Notes: generated by a model from the sequence alone, not told the origin. Positions 1-10,128 are shown, counted from the stretch's first letter. The stretch is DNA of 64,000 nt from Trypanosoma brucei gambiense DAL972 (GCF_000210295.1 NC_026744.1:1984001-2048000); one strand, 5' to 3'. Translations and numbers: made by a program.

Positions 1-618
1 CCCTTTAGCAAACATAAGTTGCTACCAGAGTGATCTATTCCACCCACTCACACACGCGGTGCAAAAAACAAAAAACGTCATCGTAATCCCGGCACCACCA
101 AGCAAAGGGACAAAACACTCTGATCTTCGTGTAGAACTTTTTCTTTTTACCTCACACAACGAGTAAGCAAAGCGTACAACCATGGAAAGAGCGGTTCTCA
201 CCCTAAACCAGGCCGTCACATAGCTGGTCCCCGCACACACAGATATACGTGTTTTAATATAGTGTCAAAAACACTTGAGAGGGAGAAAGGGTTGAGGACA
301 AAAAAACTGTTGGAAGGACATCCAATAAAAGGGAACATAACCGAGTAAACGAAGCCAGCGAGAAAAACAACATGGGACGCAACTGAACGTCTAATAGAAA
401 GAACCACCAACTCGGGTTGCAATGGGGGGGGGGGGGCTTTCGAGACGTTGGCGGCCCCTCAGCACCCATCGGGAGTCACGGTACAAAAAGCAACGCTCAA
501 GAAGGGAAGAACAACTCTGCACCTCGTTCTCGGATTTTCCAACGTTGCAGGAGTGCACGCCGCCACTTTGAGAGCAACCATCCGCGATGTTCAGCCCATC
601 AACCATCAGACATGGATG
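1..618. other. 3'-flanking region of the Sec15 gene, no convincing gene
   Basis: This stretch follows the Sec15 stop codon in the transcribed (minus) direction and should hold its 3' UTR and the signals for the next gene downstream. The open frames here are short, overlap each other and have no recognisable composition. A minus-strand ATG lies at 13-15 and stays open to the window edge, but five codons are too few to call a gene. A 13-base G run (C run in the sense strand) sits at 424-436. Confidence 0.5.
424..436. repeat. G13 homopolymer (poly-C on the transcribed sense strand)
   Basis: Thirteen consecutive G on the plus strand lie about 180 bases past the Sec15 stop codon, inside its presumed 3' UTR. 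Two similar runs occur at 6261-6272 and 9618-9627, all in non-coding gaps of the minus-strand array. Confidence 0.9.
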
Positions 619-3600
619 CTATAAAGTTCGCTTTAGCGCGGCCTCCTTATTTGCGATCCACGCTAACAGATCATCCGCAATTTGCGTCGGGTTCAGGGGG
701 AACCGGTGAGCAACGGTCATCTCACTGATTGATGCTGCAATGCGCTGCTTCCACTGGGGTATATGGGTTGCGCAAATTTGTTCAAACTCCTTTACACAAG
801 CGCGTAACTCAGTTAGGTCACTGGAGCCCCCATCCCCAATTCCAGCGTGAATGGCTTGTTCTATGTTCATTTGAGCAGTAATAGCAGCCTGAGTTATTAC
901 AGTACTTAACACACTGCGAGTAACAGACACTTGTAGCACCGCCAATAGTTTTGGAATAGTTCCGATGATGAAATCCATTGCGGCAATCAGCCCTCCATTT
1001 TCTTCATTTACTTCGTCACCACTAAAAACCGTCCCCACTCCTGATTCTACACTATGGGAAACCGTACCCTGGCGGACTGCGACGAGCCGCTTCCAGTGAT
1101 TTACGTCGGCTGTTGGTTTTAGCCGTTCTTCCACCTCCCTCATGAACGACGGGAGCAGCCTCCCGATACCATTCTGTACCTCCTTCGCGAAAAGGGACGA
1201 CGATGAGTCGAGGAGTTGTGGCTCCCCTAGCTTCTTTCGTCTGTGTAGTCCGCCGTAGTCACCTGGCCAAGCAAGCACAAATTGCTGTTCCACACATGAG
1301 AGAATAATGGGCATGACAGCACACGATGTTACATACACTGCAAGTTTCATCATTGCGTTACCTTCTACTGACGCCAAATGGCCTTGCATCACGCCCGCTA
1401 CGGTGCGGAACAGTACGGAGAGGTACTTCAGCAACATCTCATCCACGTTATTGAACTCGGACTGCCGCGCCACGGCTCCGTTGTTCACCTCAATTATAGA
1501 GTGGCAGCGCGCCAAGAACCGAAGCGCCGTTTCACCAATTTTTGGGACGAGCAGAGCATATGGGAGTACGACTTCCCCAGCACTGAGGTCGCAAGAAGGG
1601 ATGAAAAGTTCGATATCTTTGTAGCGGTCAAACGAGAACCGCTTGACGTATGCGTTATATTCCTCGTCCGTTCCCACAGATATTGGCTGCAACGTGTCAT
1701 TAGATACAATCTGTGATGCTTCCACACAGGCTTCCTGCAGCCATGTACTAATAATACTGTCGCTCATAACTTCCAACATACGTGAAACGATGACGGGACT
1801 TAGACGGACACTGACAACGGAGTCGACAGCGATATTGACGAAACGTCGTAGCAAACGAAACACATCTACCACGTGCTCTGTGTAGTCGGGATCATTTGCC
1901 AGCGCTGATGTAACGCAACGTGCTCGCTCAGCTATGGCATGCGAAATTTGATCCCACATGCAAAGTACCTCCGCCGTTGACTGCATGTGTGGATCCGTAA
2001 CGTGATATACAATGTCCTCAATAAGAATAAAGCCAAGGGCAGTGGCGCAATATGTGTTTAAATCCTCAACAAGTGCTTTTCCGCTAACCCCCTCCGTACG
2101 CAGAGGTGTGTCGTAAAGGTCGAGCTTCGCTTGTTGCGCGCGGCAATCTATGTAATAGTTTCGATAATACGCTCCACACCGAAGTTCCTCAAATACTTCC
2201 TGCATGGCGGCCCCTCGTAGCACCTTCGAAATACCCTCGGCTTCAGCGAATGGAGCCCGTCTAATGAACGCTGATGTACAGCTTAGCTCCACCCACCACT
2301 CACCCTCGTCTGTCATGTGTAATTCCTTTTCTACAGATCCGGGGTCCACGGTACCCCTCCATGTCATTGCAGCCGTGCCAATGGGCAGCGACATTTCACG
2401 CAGAAGTTTCAGCCACGCGTTGAGGTGCTGAATCGCACATGTAAAGATCTCATGCGCTATCTGAGGTACACGCTGATTTATAACATAGTCACCTAAAGTA
2501 TACTCAATTAGTGGTGTTGCCATCTGAAGGAGCTGCTTAAGTGAAACAACGGCACCGAGAAGCTGCTGCTGGCGGAGGCGCGCTTCAGTTGTTTCCAGAT
2601 GCTCAGCAACCTCAAGAGCCCCATGCAGGAGCAGACGTACGCGCGCCACGTTATCCTTCACACGACGGGAGAGAGTGAGTTCTGCAGCCGCGACCTTCAT
2701 GTCCATCGCGGAAGAACGGACAAGCTCAATGGCACCGCTGAGTTCCTGCCCAACTAGCTTAGCATCATCCTCAGAAATCGAAGTGCACTGACGTGCCGCC
2801 TGCAGAAACACCGGATAGTGACGTTCACAGAGCTTCTCTACCTGACCTTTATTCTCGTTAATGAAGGTCGCTATGTCTTCCAACAGAACATCTTCCTCAT
2901 TCCTAATATACGCATTCTTCAACGTGCTATAATCGGTAAACTCTCCATCTACAATTGATGTCACCGCCAGGTACCGTGACGGGGCTTTTTGAAACAAGCT
3001 ACTCTGTTCCCCGTCGCGCTGCCGAGAGAGAGCGGCCCGCTGTTGTTGCCCCTGTCCCCACACAGGGCCCCCGTCCTCTTCTTCCTCTTCTTCCTCCTCT
3101 TCACTCTCCCCACTGTCGGGATCTTTTGAGGTAACAGCTTTTTCATCAGCATATGACTCCCGCATATTCACTGATTGTATTTCATCTTTAGCAAGTTGCT
3201 CCGCGCGTAACCGCGCGTCGCGTGTGAGTTCCATTAGACGTTGCTCGACTTCCCGCAAATCCACAAAGGCCGTTCCAAATAACATCACAGAACGGAAATC
3301 ATCGCCAGATGCATTCTTCCCGTTGACTACGGCGCCTCCAGCACCATTTTCCGTTTCCTCAAAGTTGGTATCCGATTCAATAAGCAAGACATTGTCCCGA
3401 AGGGATGCAGTTAAGCGGATATTGGGCCACCGTGCATAGAAACGCATTCCCTTGACCTTTAGTAGGTAGAGATAAAACGGTGTTGCAGCAAGCAGCACCT
3501 TCTTCTTCCTTCCATGTCTGTGGATACGTAATGGCCCTTCCGTATGGTACACGAGGTGGGGACTGTCGTCCATGCTACGCAGAATAACCTGTAGCCGCTC

Positions 3601-3630
3601 ATTGCGCTCAAGGTCCTCTATCCGCCCCAT
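619..3630 (-). CDS. SEC15: Exocyst complex subunit Sec15 (EXOC6-like)
   Basis: A 1003-aa protein recognised as the exocyst subunit Sec15, which tethers secretory vesicles to the plasma membrane; in trypanosomes the target would be the flagellar pocket. The match rests on Sec15 landmarks in order: the N-terminal helical region with KGQVEKLCERHYPVFL near residue 255, YRNYYIDCRAQQAKL in the middle, GFILIEDIVYHVT, and NDTLQPISVGTDEEY followed by a helical C-terminal half. Typical Sec15 is about 800 residues. This one has roughly 220 extra N-terminal residues that read like a PH or myosin-TH1 fold (basic KKKVLLA, then alternating hydrophobic strands to about residue 130), followed by an acidic Glu/Asp run near residue 180. 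The open frame extends three codons further to a TTG; the ATG at 3630 is chosen. Orthology is fairly sure; the PH-like reading is inference. Confidence 0.85.
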   Translation of the reverse strand: MGRIEDLERNERLQVILRSMDDSPHLVYHTEGPLRIHRHGRKKKVLLAATPFYLYLLKVKGMRFYARWPNIRLTASLRDNVLLIESDTNFEETENGAGGAVVNGKNASGDDFRSVMLFGTAFVDLREVEQRLMELTRDARLRAEQLAKDEIQSVNMRESYADEKAVTSKDPDSGESEEEEEEEEEDGGPVWGQGQQQRAALSRQRDGEQSSLFQKAPSRYLAVTSIVDGEFTDYSTLKNAYIRNEEDVLLEDIATFINENKGQVEKLCERHYPVFLQAARQCTSISEDDAKLVGQELSGAIELVRSSAMDMKVAAAELTLSRRVKDNVARVRLLLHGALEVAEHLETTEARLRQQQLLGAVVSLKQLLQMATPLIEYTLGDYVINQRVPQIAHEIFTCAIQHLNAWLKLLREMSLPIGTAAMTWRGTVDPGSVEKELHMTDEGEWWVELSCTSAFIRRAPFAEAEGISKVLRGAAMQEVFEELRCGAYYRNYYIDCRAQQAKLDLYDTPLRTEGVSGKALVEDLNTYCATALGFILIEDIVYHVTDPHMQSTAEVLCMWDQISHAIAERARCVTSALANDPDYTEHVVDVFRLLRRFVNIAVDSVVSVRLSPVIVSRMLEVMSDSIISTWLQEACVEASQIVSNDTLQPISVGTDEEYNAYVKRFSFDRYKDIELFIPSCDLSAGEVVLPYALLVPKIGETALRFLARCHSIIEVNNGAVARQSEFNNVDEMLLKYLSVLFRTVAGVMQGHLASVEGNAMMKLAVYVTSCAVMPIILSCVEQQFVLAWPGDYGGLHRRKKLGEPQLLDSSSSLFAKEVQNGIGRLLPSFMREVEERLKPTADVNHWKRLVAVRQGTVSHSVESGVGTVFSGDEVNEENGGLIAAMDFIIGTIPKLLAVLQVSVTRSVLSTVITQAAITAQMNIEQAIHAGIGDGGSSDLTELRACVKEFEQICATHIPQWKQRIAASISEMTVAHRFPLNPTQIADDLLAWIANKEAALKRTL

Positions 3631-3963
3631 TTCTTCCAACTAAGGGTTTTCAACACAAACACGAGCGACCCTGTTCAAAGGAGGGCAAGGTGTGAGAAGA
3701 AAATTTACGAAGGTAGGGTCACATAGCCCCTGAACCAAAACAAAGTAGAAGCAAAAATAATGAAGTATCTTTTTTTTCTATGTTGTACCACAATCATCAC
3801 CGTGGTGCTGGATCACATAGCGGTCCTCTATGTATAAGGTTGATCTCCCCCAGGAATTTGCCCAGTGATGCCATTATTAATCTACACTGGTGCCCAGCCG
3901 TTGCTCGCTACCTGCACCACGTCCTTTTGATTTCCATACCACCAGAGAAATAGGGGTCATCCA
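3631..3963. other. Intergenic gap between the disordered-protein gene and Sec15
   Basis: About 330 bases with no supported gene. It must contain the polyadenylation site of the gene at 3964-6057 and the splice acceptor of Sec15 is on its other side, so in the minus sense this is Sec15 5' flank and 3' flank reversed: Sec15 lies downstream. A purine-rich plus-strand stretch near 3745-3760 and a T run at 3770-3777 are the only notable composition. Confidence 0.4.
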
Positions 3964-6057
3964 CTAGCCTGTACAGCAGCACCGAGTCTTCTGTTTGCGC
4001 CGCACCTCCGCCGCGGGATGTTGTTCCGGTTCTGCATTTCTCTGATTTACAGGTGAAACACTAGGCTCCACACCTACTGAAGGTGAAGATGGCGGTGGTG
4101 CACGAGTGATGGAAGGATTCAAATCGCCCCTGATATCAATAACGGCATCGGGGCCCTTTGAACGCTGAGTACAACTGTCAGAAACGCTCATGGCAAGTGG
4201 ACCGTCCTCAGTCAGCCCATCAGGAGCACTGACTCGGCGTGTTCGTAGAGCCGCAGAGTCCTTTGAACGTGTTGTGCGAGTGGACGAATGACTTCCTCTG
4301 CGCCTGCTACCCCGATGCTTGCTGTCAGAAGCTTTTGACCGCTGCGCCTTTGGTCGCGGCGCTCCTGACGCATGAGAGGGGCTGCGTGAGGGTCCCTCAA
4401 CTAAGCTGTCAGGGGCAGTTGGCCGAGGTCCCTTAACTTCTGAATTATATACGTTTTGAGCGATATCAGCGGTGTGGCCATACGGTTCCGTCGAAGATGA
4501 GACATGGGCACCTACATTATCTGGTCCGCCATGTTCCCCAGAGGACCAACGCCAACTGTTTCGCAGAAGACTTTTAAACTCATTGGGTTCAACAACTAAT
4601 GAAGTTCGCAGATACCAAGGCGCAGTGCTCAGTGCAGTGGGTTGGGGGTTCGCAGTTTCATGCCCTAACATCTGAGATGCTAATTTGCGGCACCGCTCAC
4701 TTTGTTGATTTAACATCAACCCCGACTTCATTGGATAGTCCACATTATCCATATTTGTGTTGTGCCCCGTACCACTAGTGTTGGTTCCTGGTATAGGGTT
4801 TGTTACATGCACCCGTATAGGGGGGCCAGCTGCCGCTTTTCCGTTCTTTGCGGAACAAATGCCATGCAGGTCTATAAAGACGCAGGCGGAGGCACCGCGT
4901 GGTTGTTCCGCGGTTGTAGCGGCGTTAAGGGGCTCTGTGGGACTACTCTCCGCTGCACTTGACACACTCATTACGGAAGGTGCAGCACTCCCAACATCCC
5001 TCTGCTCCTTTGTTCCCTCCCTCTCCCTTTCTTCGTTCCGCGCTTGATCTTTTTGTTCTTGTTGCTCGCCGGGCGCCGGTTTCGTATCAACCTTCGAATC
5101 ACCTTCGTCTCTCTCTGTTTCACCCACCTTCATCAAGGGACGTGGCTCCCTGGGGGATCGAGGGGAGGACATACTTGACAAAGTCCCACTGAGACAAACG
5201 GGGCTTGAGACACCACATGACAAAGGGGCTTGTTCGTTCTCCTGTGCTCGATTGGAGTGTGTGTCATCGGATTCAACGGTTTGACCTGGGGCAATGCTTT
5301 CTACCTCCGTCCCTGGTTCCGTCTGTACACCGGTGTTACAAACAAAGGATTGCCGTCTACTGGTCCCGATTCCCAACTGCTGCCGCTGTGCGGCCTCCTC
5401 CAGTAGCGACCTTAATGCCTCTTGAACGGGTGATGGGACCGTGTAAGGCAGGGAGGGAGAGTATAAAGGCTGGAAACGCATAACGGGAGGCGATGAGTAA
5501 CTCGCGGTCCCCATAGAGCGCTCGGGTGCCGGAAAAGTAATTTTAAGGGCACCCGAGCGCGGGGTCTCTGCTCCCTTTGAGGAAGGAACATACACGCAAA
5601 CACGATTCATGCCATTCACCACTTCCACTGGCTCGCAAGTGACAAATTCGTCAAGGTTATTTTTCTCCGAGTTCCCTGAGTTACTGCTTCCAGCCCCCGA
5701 TAATGGAGTACTTTCATTTTCGTTGCCCCTTTCATTTGGTGGAAATGGCGAACGCAGCGTACGGCTGCGTGGCGTGGCATTCATATGGTTTTGCGTTGTC
5801 CTAATTTCTCTCTCAAACATTGGAAACTCAACAGGAGGCGATCGTATTCCCGTGCTCAGCTGGCGCCTTCTTCCAACACCGCTTTGCATGAGAGAAGACG
5901 TACAGCAGGAAACCGACGACCCACGTCTCACCAAGTCCTCATCATTGCCGTAGGGTGCTCTAATATCTTGACTCTTAGGCCCTTGCATACTCATAATGGA
6001 CGACATTCGGTCATGAGTGCCCACTCCCTCGAACTGCTTCCCACGATACCGTTGCAT
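3964..6057 (-). CDS. Large low-complexity protein with a basic, Cys-rich C-terminus
   Basis: A 697-aa protein I do not recognise. It is rich in Ser, Pro, Arg, Glu and Gly, with no membrane span, no globular domain I can name, and several RS- and SP-rich patches (for example near residues 570-620), which suggests a largely disordered and probably phosphorylated protein. The last twelve residues are basic and end in KTRCCCTG. Three consecutive Cys after a Lys/Arg patch resemble a lipid-attachment tail (palmitoylation, or an atypical prenyl site with Cys at position -4), so peripheral membrane anchoring is plausible but unproven. The ATG at 6057 is used; the frame continues one codon to a GTG. 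Confidence 0.75.
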   Translation of the reverse strand: MQRYRGKQFEGVGTHDRMSSIMSMQGPKSQDIRAPYGNDEDLVRRGSSVSCCTSSLMQSGVGRRRQLSTGIRSPPVEFPMFEREIRTTQNHMNATPRSRTLRSPFPPNERGNENESTPLSGAGSSNSGNSEKNNLDEFVTCEPVEVVNGMNRVCVYVPSSKGAETPRSGALKITFPAPERSMGTASYSSPPVMRFQPLYSPSLPYTVPSPVQEALRSLLEEAAQRQQLGIGTSRRQSFVCNTGVQTEPGTEVESIAPGQTVESDDTHSNRAQENEQAPLSCGVSSPVCLSGTLSSMSSPRSPREPRPLMKVGETERDEGDSKVDTKPAPGEQQEQKDQARNEEREREGTKEQRDVGSAAPSVMSVSSAAESSPTEPLNAATTAEQPRGASACVFIDLHGICSAKNGKAAAGPPIRVHVTNPIPGTNTSGTGHNTNMDNVDYPMKSGLMLNQQSERCRKLASQMLGHETANPQPTALSTAPWYLRTSLVVEPNEFKSLLRNSWRWSSGEHGGPDNVGAHVSSSTEPYGHTADIAQNVYNSEVKGPRPTAPDSLVEGPSRSPSHASGAPRPKAQRSKASDSKHRGSRRRGSHSSTRTTRSKDSAALRTRRVSAPDGLTEDGPLAMSVSDSCTQRSKGPDAVIDIRGDLNPSITRAPPPSSPSVGVEPSVSPVNQRNAEPEQHPAAEVRRKQKTRCCCTG

Positions 6058-6851
6058 CACTCATGCGGTGGCCTTTACCCTACGATTTGTTAGCTTTCAA
6101 GCATTTTTATGTGTTTCACGGAGGAAGCGGAGTGGATTATGTTCCGGAGTTCACACAGCCAAGAAAATTGCGGTTTCACCACGAGCGCAAAGCTCATGAG
6201 TACAAAGATGCTGAAAGGAAAACACCAATATATAACTAACGGAAAGCAGTAAAGGGGACCGGGGGGGGGGGGTGTGCGGCGAGCTGAAAACATCAAAAAG
6301 AAAACACATGGCTGGTCGGAGGAAGGCGGCGGAGAGCACCGCAACCTTTTGCCGCTCGCGAGAGTCTGACAAACAAAGGGAGCAATAAAGAAAAAAAACA
6401 GAAAAGGAGGAAAGGTGGAGAACATGGGAGAAGACGAATGTGCGCATCCCGACAACTGAATGTCACTTTCCAATCCCTATACACACGCGTGCACACGCAC
6501 TCACCTACGGTAATCTCCTTCCCTCTCCCCTTGCCCGACCTCTCCTCATGCGCTTGATTGCCTTCTTTATCCGTCTTCATTTTGCCCTGCTTTGTTTGTG
6601 TGGGCATGAGTCTTCCCTTCTTTAGATATAGCTCTACCACCGCTCCACTACGATTCTTTGTAATTTTCCAACTGTTGACACCATACTTCCATAATAAAAG
6701 GGTTGAAGCTAGGGCGCACCAGAAAGCAAACAATAACATTTCCAATGAACAGTCGAACAGTGGGAAGAAAACGGTGAATAGGGAAGGAATGACCAGATTA
6801 AATTTTCCGGACGACTCTCTACCCCACACTTGGTAGAACCACCTCCAGAAT
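6058..6851. other. Intergenic gap with a G12 run
   Basis: About 790 bases between the PSP1-domain gene (upstream in the minus sense) and the disordered-protein gene. It holds a G12 run at 6261-6272 (sense C12) and plus-strand purine-rich stretches at 6375-6430, which are polypyrimidine in the sense strand and suit the trans-splice acceptor of the 3964-6057 gene. Open frames here, including one of 234 codons on the minus strand, are low-complexity products of the Phe/Leu-rich pyrimidine tracts and overlap the PSP1 coding end; they are not supported as genes. Confidence 0.5.
6261..6272. repeat. G12 homopolymer
   Basis: Twelve consecutive G on the plus strand, about 200 bases upstream of the start at 6057 in the sense direction. 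It is a sense poly-C tract, possibly part of an extended pyrimidine tract for trans-splicing. Confidence 0.9.
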
Positions 6852-7793
6852 CTACGAAGGTGTTTCTGGTTCCATCCAAATACGGGCACGGAATGTCTTG
6901 TACAGATCCCGTACGAGCACCCTGAAGTCGAGCCGCTGATGTGCGCGATAATAAAAGGTAAGCTTTTTTCGGTCAAATTGATATTCCGCATCAACAATTA
7001 ACATGGATAATCCGTGCTCTTCCACTTTCTTCTGCGCCACTTCGACCGCACGGTCCTCCAATTCAGTCTGCACACCTTGAAGCTGCGACACCTCCAGTGC
7101 ACTAGCCACACGTAATACACGGCCAACGCCTTCCGCCCACTTCTTTTCGCCGCCGCAGTCCCGTTCGTCATGTGCCCATGTTCGCGTGACGAGTCCAATA
7201 TCCTCACCACGGTCACCGCCCACTACTACATACTCCCCGGGGGAAACATACGTGGGGGATTCGAACTGGAGGACGCGCATCCGCTTAAACATGACAATGA
7301 CCTGGCACGGGGCACTGTGGTTCTTGGGTGGGGACCGGTTACGTCTGTCCTCTGGGATTAGCTCGGGCGTGGGCCGTTTGCAGTCCTCGTCCCCAAGCAC
7401 AATATCCCCGACATGGCCCTGCCATAGGGAGGGTGTTCCTTGATTTGTGTTGCCGTTGGTGCCCCGTGCAGCGCCAGCCACCTCGTCTATAATGCGGTCG
7501 TAATTCACTGTCGCGCGACTCACCGGGGGTGAGGCCATAGACGGTGTGGCGCGCGACTTATCCTCAATGGCCACAGTTGGCCGGCTTGGAGTCACCATAA
7601 GTGAATCAAGGAGCTTCGCGTTGCTGTCCTCGTGGTGAGGACTCACAGCAGTTTCATTGAGTAGGTCCTCAAGGCAATTAAAGCGACGGTCAACAACACC
7701 ACGCGCGGTTTGTAGGCGCATGAGGCATTGGACGTACCATTCCTCGACCAACCGCCTGGTTTCTTCGATGTCCTTGAGAATTGTTGCGGCCAT
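6852..7793 (-). CDS. PSP1 C-terminal domain protein
   Basis: A 313-aa protein whose last ~130 residues match the PSP1 C-terminal domain: an opening strand pair ending in GEYVVVGGDRGEDIGLV, a helical segment rich in Ala/Glu/Val, then the family signature near the end (VDAEYQFDRKKLTFYY, RLDFRVLVRDLYKTF). The domain is named after yeast PSP1. To my knowledge it also occurs in the Crithidia cycling-sequence RNA-binding proteins RBP33 and RBP45, so a role in mRNA control is a reasonable inference but not shown here. The N-terminal half is predicted helical to about residue 60 and then disordered. The longest frame begins at a TTG (7865); the first ATG at 7793 gives a sensible N-terminus and is preferred. 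Confidence 0.85.
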   Translation of the reverse strand: MAATILKDIEETRRLVEEWYVQCLMRLQTARGVVDRRFNCLEDLLNETAVSPHHEDSNAKLLDSLMVTPSRPTVAIEDKSRATPSMASPPVSRATVNYDRIIDEVAGAARGTNGNTNQGTPSLWQGHVGDIVLGDEDCKRPTPELIPEDRRNRSPPKNHSAPCQVIVMFKRMRVLQFESPTYVSPGEYVVVGGDRGEDIGLVTRTWAHDERDCGGEKKWAEGVGRVLRVASALEVSQLQGVQTELEDRAVEVAQKKVEEHGLSMLIVDAEYQFDRKKLTFYYRAHQRLDFRVLVRDLYKTFRARIWMEPETPS

Positions 7794-8229
7794 AAAAACC
7801 GTTTTGTTTGAGTCCCTCCTCGCTAATTTGACGCAATACACCGCCAAACTGGGAAACGACAACAATGTCCAAATAACGCAATCGCAGTAACCTTCTGCTC
7901 CTTAGTTTCGTGCCGTCTTAGAGACGGGGAAGTTTCTTCTGCCACCAGGTGAAACGGTAAGAAAAGCGTAAAACGCATCGATACACCAAACAAATGGAGA
8001 TAGAATGAGAACAGTTACAAGAAAAGCTCAGTCGGTTGTAGACAACAGGGAGGAAAAGAAAGAAGAAAGATTTGGAGAACGTAAGGTACCTATCGCTACA
8101 TATGCGCTCACTGCTTCAAACCTCGCATTCTTTACTACCACATTCGAAGTGCAGGAGTTCATGCCGCGGAGAGGGGAGAGGATCAAGTGCAGGCTACAGT
8201 AAATCTACCACACACGCGGAAGCGGAACG
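7794..8229. other. Intergenic gap between NIF3 and PSP1 genes
   Basis: About 440 bases without a supported gene. In the minus sense it runs from the NIF3 stop to the PSP1 start. Plus-strand purine-rich stretches at 8040-8075 are sense polypyrimidine and are candidate trans-splice tract for the PSP1 gene. Confidence 0.4.
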
Positions 8230-9075
8230 TCACCAAACAACAAGTGGATCCTTGTCAACGGTAGAGGTGATGACGCTCACCTCTTCACCCATAGCTTTCT
8301 TTAATTTTGGTAACAGCTCACTACTCAGGTACCCACGTTCCGTGTTACTGTGTTCACATAATATCACCGCCTGTCCCTTGGCGTTGGCCGCGAGGACTTC
8401 GTGATGGCCCATTTCCCCGGCGAGAAGCACGTCTACGTGTTCCTTCAACCCACTGAAGACGCTACCACCACTTCCTGCACAAATGGCCACCCGCTCCACA
8501 GGTGTGTTTCGGGTCCAACAACTTGGCAGCGAAACCCGCACAGTTGGAAGGCCTAACCCCTGTTTAATGTCCTGCACCAACGTATGTATCTCTTTGGGTC
8601 CGCTTAATGATACGATACGACCGATTCCGACCGTCGCATCAACATTACCGCAATTTTTGTCTTGCATATAAATTTCGCAAGGCCGAATGGGGTAACATCT
8701 TCCCCTAGCATCGACAATGGAGGCGAGCCAATCATTTATACCTCCTGAAACCGCATCCAATGAAGTGTGGGGGGAGTAAATGGAGGCTCCATGGCGTATG
8801 GTCTGCAGTATTATTTTCTGCTTGGGATCTGTCAGTGTCAGCCGTTTAAACGGTGTGAAGATGGGCGGGTGGTAGGCGATGATAACCTCAGCATTGTGGC
8901 GCAAACACTCTTCCATCACCTCAGGGGTGAGATCGATCGTCAGCACAACAACGCCTGAGTTGTTGCTCATGGGAGACTCCACCAGAACACCAACGTTATC
9001 CCAAGATCTATCAGCAAGGTGAAGTGGGGCGATCTCCTCCATTACCCTTGCTACTCGACTGATAAGAGAAGTCAT
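8230..9075 (-). CDS. NIF3 / YbgI-family protein (DUF34, putative metal-dependent hydrolase fold)
   Basis: A 281-aa protein of the NIF3 family (bacterial YbgI/YqfO, yeast NIF3), near the usual 250-300 residues. Landmarks are LADRSWDNVGVLVE near the N-terminus, IAYHPPIF, HTSLDAV about 35 residues later and EHSNTERGYL near the C-terminus; these correspond to the His/Asp/His/Glu residues that bind two metal ions in family structures. The usual THHP pair is AYHP here, so one of two neighbouring His is replaced by Tyr. The C-terminal EHSNTE replaces the common GHY-type motif but keeps His and Glu. The biochemical role of the family is unsettled. The open frame extends 18 codons upstream to a TTG through a Lys-rich stretch; the ATG at 9075 is the natural start because it leads straight into the fold. 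Confidence 0.9.
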   Translation of the reverse strand: MTSLISRVARVMEEIAPLHLADRSWDNVGVLVESPMSNNSGVVVLTIDLTPEVMEECLRHNAEVIIAYHPPIFTPFKRLTLTDPKQKIILQTIRHGASIYSPHTSLDAVSGGINDWLASIVDARGRCYPIRPCEIYMQDKNCGNVDATVGIGRIVSLSGPKEIHTLVQDIKQGLGLPTVRVSLPSCWTRNTPVERVAICAGSGGSVFSGLKEHVDVLLAGEMGHHEVLAANAKGQAVILCEHSNTERGYLSSELLPKLKKAMGEEVSVITSTVDKDPLVVW

Positions 9076-9617
9076 CTTTTTTCTTAGTACTTTCTTCTTT
9101 TTCTCTTTCAACCCCCGTAAGGGACCCAAACACGTGTGCGCAAATGGTGTGGACGCAGGAACCAGCAGGGAATTTTTCTTTTTCTAAAAGTCTCACACGA
9201 ATGCAGCACCACGCTGGAGTCATGCAAAGCAAATAACGAAGGGTCAAAGATGGGCAAGAACACATCCAACAGGCACAACCACAATCCGTACATGTATCCC
9301 TACACCCCCACACATGTAAGTATACCGCCGACCGTGTTTAAAAAAAAAAAAAGTCACAGCAAGCACGTATAACACGGATACGAAGTGAGTGTAGGTTGAC
9401 AAAGATCATGACACAGTACCACCTCAATCAGCAATCATCTTCCCCACCGATAACGGAAATAATGGGACTCCAATTATACAAAAATGCACACGCTCGCGCA
9501 CGCAAAAACAGAAGTTGTGAGGAAGAAACGCCGGGTTTGCTATCACTCCTCATGATAATCTGAACAAAAAAAAAGAACAAGTGGATGACCCCATCCGCAG
9601 TCGTGAATTAGTAACTC

Positions 9618-9627
9618 GGGGGGGGGG
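9618..9627. repeat. G10 homopolymer
   Basis: Ten consecutive G on the plus strand in the long gap after the CDK-like kinase gene; the third such run within 10 kb. Confidence 0.85.
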
Positions 9628-10128
9628 AACAACTAGATTTTTTTTTTCGTAATGGCCCTCAGAAGCCCTTACGGCAGCCCATGGGGCGCCGGAACAAACC
9701 AAAAAAAGCAACATGGAAGTATAAATACACCCTCAAAAACATGGAAGACCTACTTCACTATTGAGGGTCCCCGACCGTCAGTTACACAACTTTAGTAGAG
9801 CAAAAGTGACGACCTCGGTCGGCCCGTGCGCGACCGGGCCTAGCACATCAGAGCCACTGTCAAGACGAGAGACGCTTATACAAATACAAATGGTGTTATC
9901 TCCTCCCTCTCCCTCACAAAAACAACAACAACAACAGCAGCACACTAACTTTAAAAAAAAAACATATCCACACGGAAAAAGTGAGCCCCTCTACCGTACA
10001 GCCATGTGACCGGCGCTCGAAAACTCGAGGAGGCTGAAAGGTTTAGCGCAACCCTCCTACCGCTTTCTGATCCCACATATGCTTCTGAAAACACTACAAA
10101 CTGTTCGGCATTTATATGGGAAACGACA

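Noticed and set aside
6293..6997. Minus-strand open frame of 234 codons overlapping the PSP1 gene end
   Set aside because: It overlaps the PSP1 C-terminal domain in another frame, and its second half is Phe/Leu/Ser-rich text from spacer pyrimidine tracts.
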